Made by a program: the position numbers and the translations under genes. 64,000 bases of DNA, taken from positions 216,060-280,059 of the forward strand of contig NZ_BMAQ01000005.1 of assembly GCF_015472005.1 (NCBI RefSeq). The letters are read 5' to 3'. This document shows, in pieces, positions 36,287-45,822 of this stretch. The DNA is from Insulibacter thermoxylanivorax (GTDB lineage: Bacteria > Bacillota > Bacilli > Paenibacillales > DA-C8). Position 1 is the first letter of the stretch; the number at the start of each line of letters is the position of its first letter. Below the pieces are notes generated by a model. It saw nothing but the letters and a program-made list of their open reading frames with translations, made no database searches and had not been told where the DNA came from.

Positions 36287-37756
36287 TTAGAAGATCGGAG
36301 CCTTCTCTATGATGACCTTCACGTTCTGGATCGTCTTGTCCTCCGGCCCTTGGATGGGCAGCCCCACTTCCAGATGCTCCATGATGTAATCGATATTCTC
36401 CTGGGTGATGATCTCTCCAGGCAGAAGAACCGGAATCCCCGGCGGGTAGATCATGATGAATTCTGCGATGATGCGTCCTGCTGCCTGCTTAAGCGGCACC
36501 ACTTCAGTGTCGGCATAGAAAGCATCCCGCGGCGAGAGCGACAACTGCGGGATCTCTGGTACGCGCACTTTAACGGGATTGGCTGTGCTCTGCTGCGCAT
36601 GCATTGCCGACAGTTCGCGCAGCGCATCGACCAGCCGCTGCACCGACTGCTCATCATCCCCGGCGGTGATCAGACAGAGGAGGTTATACATATCGCTTAG
36701 CTCTACCTCGATGTTATGTGCCTCCCTGAGCCAGCCTTCTGCCTCATATCCGGTGATGCCGAGCTCAGCGACATGGATCGTCAGCTTCGTCGGGTCGTAG
36801 TCATAGGTAGCTTCATTGCCGCGAATCTCGTCGCCGAAGCAGTACAACCCCGGTATGGCATTGATCTCCTGACGCGCATAACGGGCGAGGCGCAGGGCGT
36901 GTTCGACCATCTGTCTGCCGTTCAGCGCCAGATGCCTGCGGGCCGTATCCAGCGATGCCAGCAGGAGATAAGAGGTCGACGTCGTTGTCAGCATGCTGAT
37001 GATCGCTTGCACGCGCTTCGGATCGACGCGCCCCTCCCGCAGATTGAGGATGGAGCTCTGGGTCAGCGAGCCTCCCAGCTTGTGCACGCTGGTCGCGGCC
37101 ATATCTGCACCTGCCTGCATCGCCGAGAGGGGCAGCGCTTCGTGAAAATGGATATGAACGCCGTGCGCTTCATCGACCAGCACGGGAACATCGTAACTAT
37201 GAGCGAGGTCGACGATCTCCTTCAGGTTGGCGCAGATGCCGAAGTAAGTCGGATTGATCACGAGCAGCCCCTTGGCATCGGGATGCATCTCCAGCGCTTT
37301 GCGCACGGCGCGCGTCGTGATGCCGTGAGCGATGCCCAGACGGTGATCCATCTCCGGATAGATGAAGATCGGCTTCGCGCCGGCCAGGATGATGGCCGTC
37401 ATGACCGATTTGTGCACATTGCGCGGCACGATGATCTTATCCCCGGGGGAGCAGACGGACAAGATCATCGTCATGATCGCCCCGCTGGTGCCCTGTACGG
37501 AGAAGTAGGTATGGTCGGCGCCGAAGGCCTCCGCTGCCAGGCGCTGTGCTTCCATAATCACACCTGTTGGTTGATGAAGGTCATCCAGCGGAGCGATGTT
37601 GATCAGATCGATGGACAGCGCATTCGAGCCGATGAAATCCCTGAACTCGGGATCCATCCCGACCCCTTTCTTATGCCCAGGGATGTGGAATTGAACTGGA
37701 TTGCGCTCCGCGTGCTGCCGCAGAGCTGTGAACAACGGTGTGCGATTCTGATCCAT
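36287..37756 (-). CDS. speA: Orn/Lys/Arg decarboxylase family protein (SpeA-like)
   Basis: This 489-residue PLP enzyme has the fold-type I signature of the YaaO/SpeA group: FHIPGHKKGVGMDPEFRDFIG, the VQGTSGAIMTM loop, VDEAHGVHIHFHE and the PLP-lysine segment ATSVHKLGGSLTQSS. The C-terminal domain follows (IMIYPPGIPVLLPGEIIT). Members in Bacillales act as arginine (or lysine) decarboxylases that start polyamine synthesis; the exact amino acid cannot be fixed here. AAGGAAGGG lies before ATG 37756. Confidence 0.88.
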   Translation of the reverse strand: MDQNRTPLFTALRQHAERNPVQFHIPGHKKGVGMDPEFRDFIGSNALSIDLINIAPLDDLHQPTGVIMEAQRLAAEAFGADHTYFSVQGTSGAIMTMILSVCSPGDKIIVPRNVHKSVMTAIILAGAKPIFIYPEMDHRLGIAHGITTRAVRKALEMHPDAKGLLVINPTYFGICANLKEIVDLAHSYDVPVLVDEAHGVHIHFHEALPLSAMQAGADMAATSVHKLGGSLTQSSILNLREGRVDPKRVQAIISMLTTTSTSYLLLASLDTARRHLALNGRQMVEHALRLARYARQEINAIPGLYCFGDEIRGNEATYDYDPTKLTIHVAELGITGYEAEGWLREAHNIEVELSDMYNLLCLITAGDDEQSVQRLVDALRELSAMHAQQSTANPVKVRVPEIPQLSLSPRDAFYADTEVVPLKQAAGRIIAEFIMIYPPGIPVLLPGEIITQENIDYIMEHLEVGLPIQGPEDKTIQNVKVIIEKAPIF

Positions 37757-37924
37757 CTGTCAGCCGTCCCTTCCTTGTGAACGTTCGTTAGTATGATGAC
37801 AGATTTCATGAAACATCTCATGATATATGTCATAGGATAAACAAGCAAGAGTATACAAAAAGTTAGATATGGATTCAATAGCCTTTGTTAAAAATGGATA
37901 TAAAACCATCCCTTTGGAGAAACT

Positions 37925-37964
37925 AACCCCTTACGAATCCAAGGTAAAGCGGGGGGTTTTGTTC
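37925..37964 (+). promoter_or_regulatory. Possible leader attenuator of the MFS gene
   Basis: AACCCCTT (37925-37932) can pair with GGGGGGTT (37951-37958), followed by TTGTTC. The hairpin lies between an upstream ATG at 37869 and the likely TTG start at 37965. It could terminate early or hide the ribosome site. Stability is modest. Confidence 0.3.
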
Positions 37965-39209
37965 TTGGCAACAGAGGCTAAGGAACAGCGGCGGCTGTTC
38001 ACGCCCTTCATCATCCGGATGCTGCTCGTTCTGTTCTTCGTGGAGTTTGTAAAAGGGGCGCTCATCGTGACGATCCTGCCCGTCTATATGAACATCGTGC
38101 TCGGTTTATCCGCTTATACCGTAGGCTGGACGCTGGCTCTGCAATATGCGGGGGATAATCTGTTCCGCACGCCGATGGGATATGTGATCGACCGCATCGG
38201 CTATCGCATCGGCATCCTGGGAGGCGTGGCTGTGGCCGGTGTTTCCGTGTGGATCATGGCCTATGGGAAAAGCAGCGGGTGGATGCTCCTCGCAGCAACC
38301 CTGCTGGGGATCGGCACATCGCCGCTTTGGCCGAGCGTTATCGCCGGAGCCACGGCAGAAGCAGGGGAACAGGCGCGCGGCAAGGTGATGAGCGTCGTAT
38401 ATGTCGCTTGGCTGTCGGGGACGGGACTCGGCCCCGTTGTGATTAACCTGCTCATCCGAGGGAATGATTATTTGCCGACGTTTTGGTTCTTGCTCGGCCT
38501 GTTGGCCTTCGTCCTGGCGATTGCCCTCTTCCTGCCCGATCATGCGGCGAAGGGAGGGCCGGGGCGGCACGAATATGCCCTTCGGACGAAGAGCGACTCG
38601 CCGCTGCTGCAACGGGCGTCGGTTTATATCCGTAACGTCCTCAGTTCGATCCACGTCAGCCCCTTGTTCTACCCCGCATTATTCCTGCAGAACATCGCCA
38701 TCGGTTTGCTGGCTCCGGTGCTGACCCTGTATGCAAAGGAGATTCTTCATCTCAGCAATGTCATGTACAGCCTGCTCTTGATCTTCGGCGGGGGCATCAC
38801 GATCCTCCTCCTGTACCCCGTCGGCCTCCTTGTCGACCGCTGGGGGACGCGCTGGCTTCTGCATATCGGTTTTCTCTTGTCCAGCGCGGCGATCGTGTTC
38901 TTCACGTCAGCGCGGTCGATGCCGCTGTTACTTGGGACGTCAGGCCTGATCGGCGTGAGTTATGCCCTGATCATCCCTGCATGGAATGCCTATATTGCAG
39001 CATTGGTGCCGGAGGATAAGCGGGCTTTCGTGTGGGGATTTTTCCTGACGATCGAGGGGGGAGGGATGGTCGCCGGTTCCATCTTATCGGGACGGCTGTG
39101 GGATACCTTCGGACCACAGGCGCCTTTCTTCGTGAGCGGCGGGGTGATGGTTGTGATATTTGTTCTCCATTTGTTCATTTCCAATAAACAGCCTGTTATG
39201 GTACGATGA
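37965..39209 (+). CDS. MFS transporter
   Basis: This protein of about 414 residues has twelve hydrophobic helices. A motif-A-like loop (DNLFRTPMGYVIDRIGYRIGIL) follows helix 2, and a matching DRWGTRWLL follows helix 8. The substrate is unknown; many relatives are drug or sugar exporters. The frame is open back to an ATG at 37869, but that lacks a ribosome site, so I chose TTG 37965 after GCGGGGGG. The start is uncertain. Confidence 0.8.
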   Translation: MATEAKEQRRLFTPFIIRMLLVLFFVEFVKGALIVTILPVYMNIVLGLSAYTVGWTLALQYAGDNLFRTPMGYVIDRIGYRIGILGGVAVAGVSVWIMAYGKSSGWMLLAATLLGIGTSPLWPSVIAGATAEAGEQARGKVMSVVYVAWLSGTGLGPVVINLLIRGNDYLPTFWFLLGLLAFVLAIALFLPDHAAKGGPGRHEYALRTKSDSPLLQRASVYIRNVLSSIHVSPLFYPALFLQNIAIGLLAPVLTLYAKEILHLSNVMYSLLLIFGGGITILLLYPVGLLVDRWGTRWLLHIGFLLSSAAIVFFTSARSMPLLLGTSGLIGVSYALIIPAWNAYIAALVPEDKRAFVWGFFLTIEGGGMVAGSILSGRLWDTFGPQAPFFVSGGVMVVIFVLHLFISNKQPVMVR

Positions 39210-39267
39210 GACATGTCGCGACAGTGTGACAAACGTTACAGTGCATGTTCCAAGGAGTGTGGCAGGC

Positions 39268-40428
39268 ATGAAGCAATTGGGGATCATTTTCCTCATGTTA
39301 CTCAACGTATTCATTGGGTTCGGCATCATCATCCCGGTTCTGCCGGAACTCGTTCCTCCTTATCATCTCTCGTTGATGTTATCCGGATATTCGCTGATCT
39401 CCTTCGTCATGTCCCCGCTGTGGGGAACTTGGTCGGACAAGCTTGGACGCAAGCCGATCATCATGACGGGGATTGCCGGCTATGCGCTGAGCTTCTTCCT
39501 GTTCGGCATCGCTGAACATCTGTGGCTGATGTATGTGTCCCGCCTTCTGGCCGGATTCTTCTCGGGCGCGGTGATCTCCTGCGCCGTGGCCTATGTCGCC
39601 GATGTGACGGATGAAGAGAATCGCACGCGGGGCATGGGCCTGGTCGGCATGGCCATCGGTCTCGGCTTCGTCATCGGCCCGGGGGTCGGCGCGGCCTTGA
39701 GTCTCTTGGGGTACTCGATTCCGTTCTTCGCCTCATCGGCTTTGGCCCTTATCACCTTGTTCTTGACGATCCTGTATCTCGATGAGTCGCTTGCTAAGGA
39801 GAAGCGGGAGGCGCATCTGCCGGGGCGAAGAGCTGCGGGTCGTATATCGAGCTGGCAGGCCTTCGCAGGGGCGATGAAATACCTCTACATCCTGGGGTTC
39901 ATCGTATCTTTCACCCTGTCCGGATTGGAATTTGCCCTTTACTACTATCAAGCGGAGCGCATCGGCATCACGCCCTTCGATATGGGCATGATGTTCATGG
40001 TCAGCGGCATCGTCGGCGCGGTGATCCAGGGGGGCGTCGTGCGGCGGTATATCAAGAAAGGGGACGAGCCGAAGTTTATGACGCTCGGCCTGCTCTTATC
40101 GGCGGCCGGTTTCTTCCTCATCATCTTCTCTGCTAATCTGTTGACGGCCACGCTGTTTCTTACGGTCTTCTCGGCAGGCAATGCCTTGGTGCGGCCTTGC
40201 GTCACCTCGCTCATCACGCAGAAGACCACTGTTGGTCAGGGAACAGCCAGCGGGCTCAGTTCGTCGATGGACAGCCTTGGACGCATCACCGGACCGCTGT
40301 TCGCGATGGGGGCCTTCTATATCGCTATCCAGCTTCCCTTTGTCCTGGGCGGGATCATCTGCCTTCTTGGTTTGTTCCTGCTGCAGAGGTTCATGTCCTT
40401 GGATGCAAAGGCAGAAACGGCGGGATAA
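39268..40428 (+). CDS. MFS transporter, DHA1 multidrug-efflux type
   Basis: This 386-residue protein has twelve helices. Motif A is GTWSDKLGRKPIIMTGIAGYALSFF, and the motif C region is GMAIGLGFVIGPGVGAAL, marking the 12-helix drug antiporter group near Bmr/TetA. ATG 39268 follows AAGGAG. It lies 58 bases after the preceding MFS gene on the same strand, so both could be one transcript. Confidence 0.88.
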   Translation: MKQLGIIFLMLLNVFIGFGIIIPVLPELVPPYHLSLMLSGYSLISFVMSPLWGTWSDKLGRKPIIMTGIAGYALSFFLFGIAEHLWLMYVSRLLAGFFSGAVISCAVAYVADVTDEENRTRGMGLVGMAIGLGFVIGPGVGAALSLLGYSIPFFASSALALITLFLTILYLDESLAKEKREAHLPGRRAAGRISSWQAFAGAMKYLYILGFIVSFTLSGLEFALYYYQAERIGITPFDMGMMFMVSGIVGAVIQGGVVRRYIKKGDEPKFMTLGLLLSAAGFFLIIFSANLLTATLFLTVFSAGNALVRPCVTSLITQKTTVGQGTASGLSSSMDSLGRITGPLFAMGAFYIAIQLPFVLGGIICLLGLFLLQRFMSLDAKAETAG

Positions 40429-40466
40429 CCGTAACAGAAGAGGCCGTTCAGAAGGGGAATGTAAAG

Positions 40467-40494
40467 AAGGGACCTGTTGTACGAGGTCCCTTTT
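40467..40494 (+). terminator. Intrinsic terminator after the MFS genes
   Basis: AAGGGACCT (40467-40475) pairs with AGGTCCCTT (40484-40492), followed by TT. The 40495-40690 stretch after it holds no gene I can support. Confidence 0.85.
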
Positions 40495-40690
40495 ATGTTT
40501 AATGAGCAGTGGAAGATATTGATCCCTTGCATGAACACACCGCTCTGTGGTATTACTTACTTTCCTGCCATAAGCCTGTTGACAGTCCTGCGCATCAACG
40601 CCTATGAATCGCTCAAGACGTTCATCTTATGTCGGCTTGGCAGGAGAAAATTAATCCATAAACCAAGTTGCGCTTTCATATTAATCAGTA

Positions 40691-40747
40691 TAAGATATTG
40701 GTAAGAGAAAATTATCAGAATATTTTAATAATAAGACATTGGTAAGA
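40691..40747 (+). repeat. Direct repeat upstream of the gene at 40763
   Basis: A 16-base unit starting TAAGATATTGG at 40691-40706 recurs at 40732-40747 with one difference (15 of 16 identical). The copies are 41 bases apart, about four helical turns. They lie in an AT-rich stretch just before the ribosome site, so they may be regulator sites. Confidence 0.4.
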
Positions 40748-40762
40748 TATGGAGGGATTGCC

Positions 40763-41359
40763 GTGACCAAAAGCTATGAAGTGGAGTATTGCAATCTTGA
40801 GTTGCGTTTTGACCGCCGGCAAATCCAGAGTTTTATCAAAGATCTAATCGGTGAAGGTTACTCGCTGTATTGGAGCGAAAACGATACGTATTTTATGATC
40901 TCGATCCGCGCAGGCCGCAAGCTGATCAAGCTGAAGTTCCAGCGCATGGGCGAGCGGTTCAAGCTGGTCGGCACTTACTCCTTCCGCGATGAGAAGCTGA
41001 TGGAACTCATGGAGAGGATGATCGGCGACACCCGCGGGCACGCGGTAGTGAAGCGGTTCCGTGACCGGCAGATTCTAATCGAGAACATCATGTTCGGTGA
41101 GATCATTCGCACGGTGGAGATCAACGGGGTGGAGCACAAAGTAATCTATCAGAAGGAGCCGGTCATCACGATGGAGTCGATGATCGAAGCCTATCGTTCG
41201 ACGCGTGCTGAGGAGCGGGCTAGGGTGGTCAGAATGGAGCTGGATTATGAGCTTGCCGTCCTGCATGAATGCATGATGAAAGGTGACGCCGAAGGCATCG
41301 CACGTGCTAAGGAGAGATTGGAAGCACTGCGGCAGGAAGCTTTGCAGCTTGAACTATAA
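40763..41359 (+). CDS. Conserved hypothetical protein
   Basis: This 198-residue cytoplasmic protein has the blocks GYSLYWSENDTYFMISIRAGRKLIKLKFQR, DTRGHAVVKRFRDRQILIENIMFGE and a C-terminal helical part. From memory, a family of this kind is conserved in Paenibacillus and sometimes labelled a non-ribosomal peptide synthetase module; I see no NRPS domain, so that name looks wrong. GTG 40763 follows GGAGGG by six bases. Function unknown. Confidence 0.75.
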   Translation: MTKSYEVEYCNLELRFDRRQIQSFIKDLIGEGYSLYWSENDTYFMISIRAGRKLIKLKFQRMGERFKLVGTYSFRDEKLMELMERMIGDTRGHAVVKRFRDRQILIENIMFGEIIRTVEINGVEHKVIYQKEPVITMESMIEAYRSTRAEERARVVRMELDYELAVLHECMMKGDAEGIARAKERLEALRQEALQLEL

Positions 41360-41393
41360 TGAATATACAGTCACAAGGTATAGGACAGATTAG

Positions 41394-41440
41394 ATCCGCT
41401 GTCTGCGAAGGTATAGATTCCCTCGCGGCAGCGGATATTT
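41394..41440 (+). terminator. Hairpin between the hypothetical gene and gnd
   Basis: ATCCGCTG (41394-41401) pairs with CAGCGGAT (41429-41436), with an inner GCGA/TCGC pairing; only ATTT follows. Likely a weak terminator. Confidence 0.5.
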
Positions 41441-41554
41441 ACATAAAACGTAAATAATAACGTTGTAAAAAACTATTTCACAAACCGTGCTGAAATATGT
41501 ACAATAGACCATATGAGAGAAATTAAACAAAATATAAGAAGTGGGGCGAGACTA

Positions 41555-42961
41555 TTGTCTAAACAACAGATTGGCGTAGTCGGTCTGGCAGTTATGGGCC
41601 GCAACCTGGCGCTGAACATCGAAAGCAAAGGATTCTCTGTATCGGTGTATAACCGTTCGCCGGAGAAAACCAAAGAACTCATTGCAGAACATCCTGATAA
41701 GAATCTAGTAGGTACTTATTCCATTGAGGAATTCGTACAATCTCTGGAGCGTCCGCGCAAGATCCTGATCATGGTCAAGGCCGGTGAGCCTACGGATGCG
41801 ACGATCAATCAATTGCTGCCATATCTCGAGAAAGGCGACATCATCATCGACGGCGGCAATGCCTACTTCCCGGATACGCAGCGCCGCAACCGCGAATTAA
41901 GCGAGCGGGGCATCAACTTCATCGGTGCAGGGGTATCCGGCGGCGAGGAAGGTGCGCTGAATGGACCAGCGATTATGCCCGGCGGACAGAAAGAGGCTTA
42001 CGAACTGGTTGAGCCGATTCTAACGGCTATCGCGGCTAAGGTGAATGGCGAACCTTGCTGTACATATATCGGTCCGGACGGCGCAGGTCACTATGTAAAA
42101 ATGGTGCATAACGGAATCGAATATGGGGACATGCAGCTGATCTGCGAAGCTTACCATCTGATGAAGGAGATTCTGGGGCTTACGGCGGATGAACTTCATG
42201 AGATCTTCGCTGAGTGGAACCGCGGTGAGCTGGACAGCTATCTGATCGAGATTACAGCGGACATCTTCTCTAAGAAAGACCCTGAAACCGGGAAGCCGAT
42301 GGTCGACGTGATCCTGGACGCAGCCGGCCAGAAGGGCACAGGCAAGTGGACGAGCCAAAGTGCGCTTGATCTGGGTGTACCGCTGTCAATCATCACGGAA
42401 TCGGTATTCTCCCGCTTCCTGTCTGCGATGAAGGAAGAACGCGTAGCAGCGAGCAAGGTGCTCAGCGGACCGAAGTCGAAGGTTGCCGTAGAGGACAGAG
42501 AGGCCTTCATCGAACAAGTACGCAGAGCTTTGTTTGCGAGCAAGATCGTCTCCTATGCCCAAGGTTTCGCACAGATGCGTGCGGCATCGGAGGAGTATAA
42601 CTGGAATCTGCAATACGGCAACATCGCGATGATCTTCCGCGGCGGCTGCATCATCCGTGCGCAGTTCCTGCAGAACATCAAGGATGCCTACGACCGTGAT
42701 CCCGAGCTTCGCAACCTCCTGCTCGATCCTTACTTCAAGGACGTCGTCGAAAACTATCAAGATGCATGGCGTCAAGTGATCCAGATCGCCGTTGCGAACG
42801 GAATCCCGGTACCGGCATTCTCCAGTGCGCTGGCTTACTACGATTCCTACCGTTCGGAACGTCTGCCGGCGAACTTGCTGCAAGCTCAGAGAGACTACTT
42901 CGGTGCGCATACGTTCCAACGCGTGGACAAGGAAGGCACATTCCATCATCAATGGTTCTAA
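41555..42961 (+). CDS. gnd: 6-phosphogluconate dehydrogenase, decarboxylating
   Basis: This 468-residue enzyme, exactly the usual length, has the NADP motif [18 protein letters not shown], the VYNRSPEKT specificity loop, [19 protein letters not shown], the catalytic-Lys/Asn region [19 protein letters not shown] and [16 protein letters not shown]. It oxidises 6-phosphogluconate to ribulose 5-phosphate. The start is TTG 41555 after GTGGGGCGAG; this gives the correct N-terminus. Its last four bases overlap the convergent gene. Confidence 0.95.
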   Translation: MSKQQIGVVGLAVMGRNLALNIESKGFSVSVYNRSPEKTKELIAEHPDKNLVGTYSIEEFVQSLERPRKILIMVKAGEPTDATINQLLPYLEKGDIIIDGGNAYFPDTQRRNRELSERGINFIGAGVSGGEEGALNGPAIMPGGQKEAYELVEPILTAIAAKVNGEPCCTYIGPDGAGHYVKMVHNGIEYGDMQLICEAYHLMKEILGLTADELHEIFAEWNRGELDSYLIEITADIFSKKDPETGKPMVDVILDAAGQKGTGKWTSQSALDLGVPLSIITESVFSRFLSAMKEERVAASKVLSGPKSKVAVEDREAFIEQVRRALFASKIVSYAQGFAQMRAASEEYNWNLQYGNIAMIFRGGCIIRAQFLQNIKDAYDRDPELRNLLLDPYFKDVVENYQDAWRQVIQIAVANGIPVPAFSSALAYYDSYRSERLPANLLQAQRDYFGAHTFQRVDKEGTFHHQWF

Positions 42962-43260
42962 TCCGAGACGAACTCGTCCAGACCATACAGAGCTTCCATT
43001 AGATACTGCTTCAATCGTTCGCATTCCTGATCGTAGAAGGGATTGCGGTGGATGAGCATCATCGCGACTTCTGCGAAGCAGTAGAAGTTCTCGATTAAGC
43101 GTGGCTGAGGAAGGACCGCAAGGGCCGGATCCTTATCAGCCACTTTTTTTTTGATATAATCTAAGCCCCATACAACATCATCGCGCTTCAGCGCATGATT
43201 GGGGTGCAGGATGCGCTGAATCCGCTCGCGGTGCGGATTCGGTGTCAAGGCCTGTGCCAT
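42958..43260 (-). CDS. Hypothetical protein (100 residues)
   Basis: This small cytoplasmic protein has a strong ribosome site (AGGAGGTGA) before ATG 43260. It is charged at the start ([33 protein letters not shown]) and helical at the end ([25 protein letters not shown]). I do not recognise it. Its stop overlaps the end of gnd by four bases. Confidence 0.75.
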   Translation of the reverse strand: MAQALTPNPHRERIQRILHPNHALKRDDVVWGLDYIKKKVADKDPALAVLPQPRLIENFYCFAEVAMMLIHRNPFYDQECERLKQYLMEALYGLDEFVSD

Positions 43261-43418
43261 GGAAGGTTCACCTCCTTATATCAGGCCTGAATCATCAGGA
43301 AAGTCGGACCAAGAGCATGTCTTATATCGGTTATGTGCATCAGGCATAGATCTTAAGAGCAGATACTACAACCTTACTCGATCCGGCGTCGTTTTATACC
43401 TGATCAGCCGACGGCTTA

Positions 43419-43447
43419 TTCACACTTTCCAAGGGCTGTGATATGAT
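43419..43447 (+). promoter_or_regulatory. SigA-type promoter of aroK
   Basis: TTCACA (43419-43424) is 17 bases from TATGAT (43442-43447). The predicted start lies about 30 bases before the aroK start codon. Confidence 0.55.
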
Positions 43448-43482
43448 GGGGGTGCTAAGGGTTAGTCAGAGGAGATATGGAG

Positions 43483-43983
43483 ATGCACAGGAATATCATC
43501 TTGATCGGATTTATGGGTACGGGGAAGTCCACGGTGGGGCATGCTCTGGCAGCGGCTCTGAATTGGACTTTCGTCGATATGGATGAACGGATCGTCGAGA
43601 AGGCAGGTCAGTCCATCCCCGAGATCTTCGCAGCTCATGGGGAGGCATATTTTCGCGATCTGGAGTCCGATGTGCTGCATGAACTAGCCGGCGGGGCGAA
43701 ACAAGTCATCGCTACGGGCGGCGGGGCGGTGCTGCGTCCGGCCAACCGCGAGGTGATGTTGAAGGGCGGCCTCGTCGTCAATCTGAAAGCCGATGTTGAG
43801 ACGATCATCCGCAGGGTTAAGGGGGATGCGAACCGCCCGCTCTTGGCAGGTGACGTGGAAGAGAGAGTCCGGAAGCTGCTGCAGGAGAGACGGGGGATGT
43901 ACGATTACGCCCATCTCGCCATCGATACGAGCAGTATGCAAGTGGATGAGATCGTGCGGACTATCCTAACTCATGCCACTTGA
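43483..43983 (+). CDS. aroK: Shikimate kinase
   Basis: This 166-residue kinase has the P-loop GFMGTGKST, shikimate-binding DMDERI, FRDLES and GGGAV, and a lid with RPLL. It phosphorylates shikimate, two steps before chorismate in aromatic synthesis. Of two adjacent ATGs, 43483 has the right spacing to AGGAG. aroA, the next enzyme, lies 390 bases on, beyond an opposite-strand rhodanese gene whose end overlaps by 23 bases. Confidence 0.93.
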   Translation: MHRNIILIGFMGTGKSTVGHALAAALNWTFVDMDERIVEKAGQSIPEIFAAHGEAYFRDLESDVLHELAGGAKQVIATGGGAVLRPANREVMLKGGLVVNLKADVETIIRRVKGDANRPLLAGDVEERVRKLLQERRGMYDYAHLAIDTSSMQVDEIVRTILTHAT

Positions 43984-44257
43984 GCATGCCGCCTTCCAGG
44001 TTCTTAAGTCCGCTGAACCCCATATATTCCAGGTACTCGCAAGCCTTGGCGCTTCGCACGCCGGCGTGACAGACGACGATGATCTCGTCCGTCCGCTCGA
44101 TCTCCGAGAGGCGCATAGGCAAGTCATACAGGGGGATATGACGGGCGCCGGGGATCATGCCCTCAGCGACTTCATCATCTTCGCGGACATCGATGATGTT
44201 CAGCTGTTCGCCTTGTTCAAGGCGGCGCTTGACCTCCTCAGCAGTGATCGAATCCAT
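43961..44257 (-). CDS. Rhodanese-like domain protein
   Basis: This 98-residue single-domain rhodanese has the segment LNIIDVREDDEVAEGMIPGARHIPL and the active-site loop VCHAGVRSAKA with catalytic Cys. It probably carries persulfide sulfur. ATG 44257 follows GAGGAGG. The gene overlaps the 3' end of aroK. Confidence 0.9.
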   Translation of the reverse strand: MDSITAEEVKRRLEQGEQLNIIDVREDDEVAEGMIPGARHIPLYDLPMRLSEIERTDEIIVVCHAGVRSAKACEYLEYMGFSGLKNLEGGMLKWHELG

Positions 44258-44374
44258 AGGGTTTGTTTCCTCCTCATGCAGAATGCTGATCGCGTGATCT
44301 GGATCACGGACCACATCCTCTAGGATAGTATATCCATGATGGAAGTCAATACCGAACGTAAGGAGCGAAGTTCA

Positions 44375-45670
44375 TTGAAAGCAATTGTGACGCCTACATC
44401 CCACTTGAGCGGGGAGATGAATGCACTTTCTTCAAAAAATTATACGACGCGCTATATGCTGGCTGCAGCCCTCGCTGAAGGGACAAGCCGCGTCTATTAT
44501 CCTGCGCACAGCGAGGACAGCGATGCGATGCGCCGCTGTTTGCGCGATCTGGGAGCGGTGCTTGAAGAAGATGATGAGAAGATTACGATCACCGGCTTTG
44601 GCCGCCATCCCCGTGATGTGAAAGAACTCGACGTAGGCAACGCGGGTGCGGTCCTGCGTTTCCTGATGTCCATCGCTGCATTCTGCCCCCAGGTTACCTT
44701 CATCAACCGCTATCCCGAATCCCTGGGGAAACGTCCGCATGGGGATCTGATCGATGCCCTGACCTCGATGAACGTGAAGATCGATCACCAGGATGGCAAA
44801 CTGCCGATTACGATCTATGGCGGTGCACCGCGCGGCGGACGGATTCAGGTATCCGGCAAGATCAGTTCGCAGTACCTCAGCTCGCTGCTCTTCATGACGC
44901 CGCTCTTGGATGAGGACAGCGAGATTGAAGTGCTGCATGACCTGAAGTCAAAGGTCGTCGTCGGACAGACCCTAGAGGTGCTGGAGCAGGCAGGGATTCA
45001 GTTCGAAGCTGCGGATGATCTGATGCACTTCCGCGTTCCGGGAGGCCAGCGCTATGCGACCAGGGATTATATCGTGCAGGGAGATTATCCCGGTTCAGCA
45101 GCGATCATGGCTGCGGCTGCCGTCACCCAATCGGATGTGAAGATCCACCGCTTGCCGGAGGACAGCAAGCAGGGTGAACGGGCTGCCGTCGATGTGCTGC
45201 GGGCGATGGGCGTGCCGCTGACCCATGAGAACGGTACGGTGCATATTCAAGGGAATGGCCGCCTTAAGGCTGTGGAGTTCGACGGTGACGAATTCACCGA
45301 TGCCGTGCTCGCTATGGTAGCTGCCGCTGTGTTTGCAGAAGGGACTTCCCGTTTCTACAATGTGGAGAATCTGCGCTATAAGGAGTGCGACCGCATCACG
45401 GACTTCTTGAATGAGCTGCGCAAGGCCGGCGCCGATGTGGAGGAACGGCAGAGCGAGATCATCGTGCATGGCCGTCCAGAAGGCGTGGAAGGCGGTGTGG
45501 AGATCGATGCGCATGTCGATCACCGCGTGATTATGGCGCTGACCGTTGTCGGCCTGCGTTCGAAGAAGGGTCTGACCATAAGGGATGCCCATCATGTTGC
45601 CAAGTCCTATCCGACTTACTTCGATCATCTGCGGGCCCTCGGAGCGCAAGTGGAACTTATGGAAGACTAG
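44375..45670 (+). CDS. aroA: 3-phosphoshikimate 1-carboxyvinyltransferase (EPSP synthase)
   Basis: This 431-residue enzyme has the EPSP synthase pattern: SGEMNALSSKNYTTRYMLAAALAEGTS (substrate lysine near the start), LDVGNAGAVLRFLM (in place of GNAGT), SSQYLSSLLFMTPL, DYPGSAAIMAAAA and NLRYKECDRITDFLNEL. It joins shikimate 3-phosphate and PEP. The GNAGA form and SS-K-N-Y start point to the divergent Paenibacillus-type clade rather than the Bacillus AroE/AroA type. TTG 44375 follows AAGGAG by nine bases. Confidence 0.9.
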   Translation: MKAIVTPTSHLSGEMNALSSKNYTTRYMLAAALAEGTSRVYYPAHSEDSDAMRRCLRDLGAVLEEDDEKITITGFGRHPRDVKELDVGNAGAVLRFLMSIAAFCPQVTFINRYPESLGKRPHGDLIDALTSMNVKIDHQDGKLPITIYGGAPRGGRIQVSGKISSQYLSSLLFMTPLLDEDSEIEVLHDLKSKVVVGQTLEVLEQAGIQFEAADDLMHFRVPGGQRYATRDYIVQGDYPGSAAIMAAAAVTQSDVKIHRLPEDSKQGERAAVDVLRAMGVPLTHENGTVHIQGNGRLKAVEFDGDEFTDAVLAMVAAAVFAEGTSRFYNVENLRYKECDRITDFLNELRKAGADVEERQSEIIVHGRPEGVEGGVEIDAHVDHRVIMALTVVGLRSKKGLTIRDAHHVAKSYPTYFDHLRALGAQVELMED

Positions 45671-45676
45671 GCAGGA

Positions 45677-45767
45677 TTAGCTGCAAATCTAAGGTGCAAG
45701 TTGAAGTTCAAGCTAGGTGCAAAATATGTCATACGATTAGGCGCAGATTTGCAGAAAGTTAGATGCA
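45677..45767 (+). repeat. Five degenerate TTAGNTGCA repeats
   Basis: Copies end at 45685, 45698, 45721, 45745 and 45767 (TTAGCTGCA, TAAGGTGCA, CTAGGTGCA, TTAGGCGCA, TTAGATGCA). The last four are 22-24 bases apart, about two helical turns. They fill the gap between aroA and the CoA-binding protein gene. Confidence 0.45.
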
Positions 45768-45822
45768 GCATAAGGCGAAAGACGAATGGAAAGGGCGCAA
45801 TATGGACATGGAGGCGAATACG

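Noticed and set aside
36716..37780. 354-residue plus-strand frame
   Set aside because: Antisense of the Orn/Lys/Arg decarboxylase.
40763..41359. NRPS module
   Set aside because: The protein has no adenylation, condensation or carrier motif; at 198 residues it is too small.
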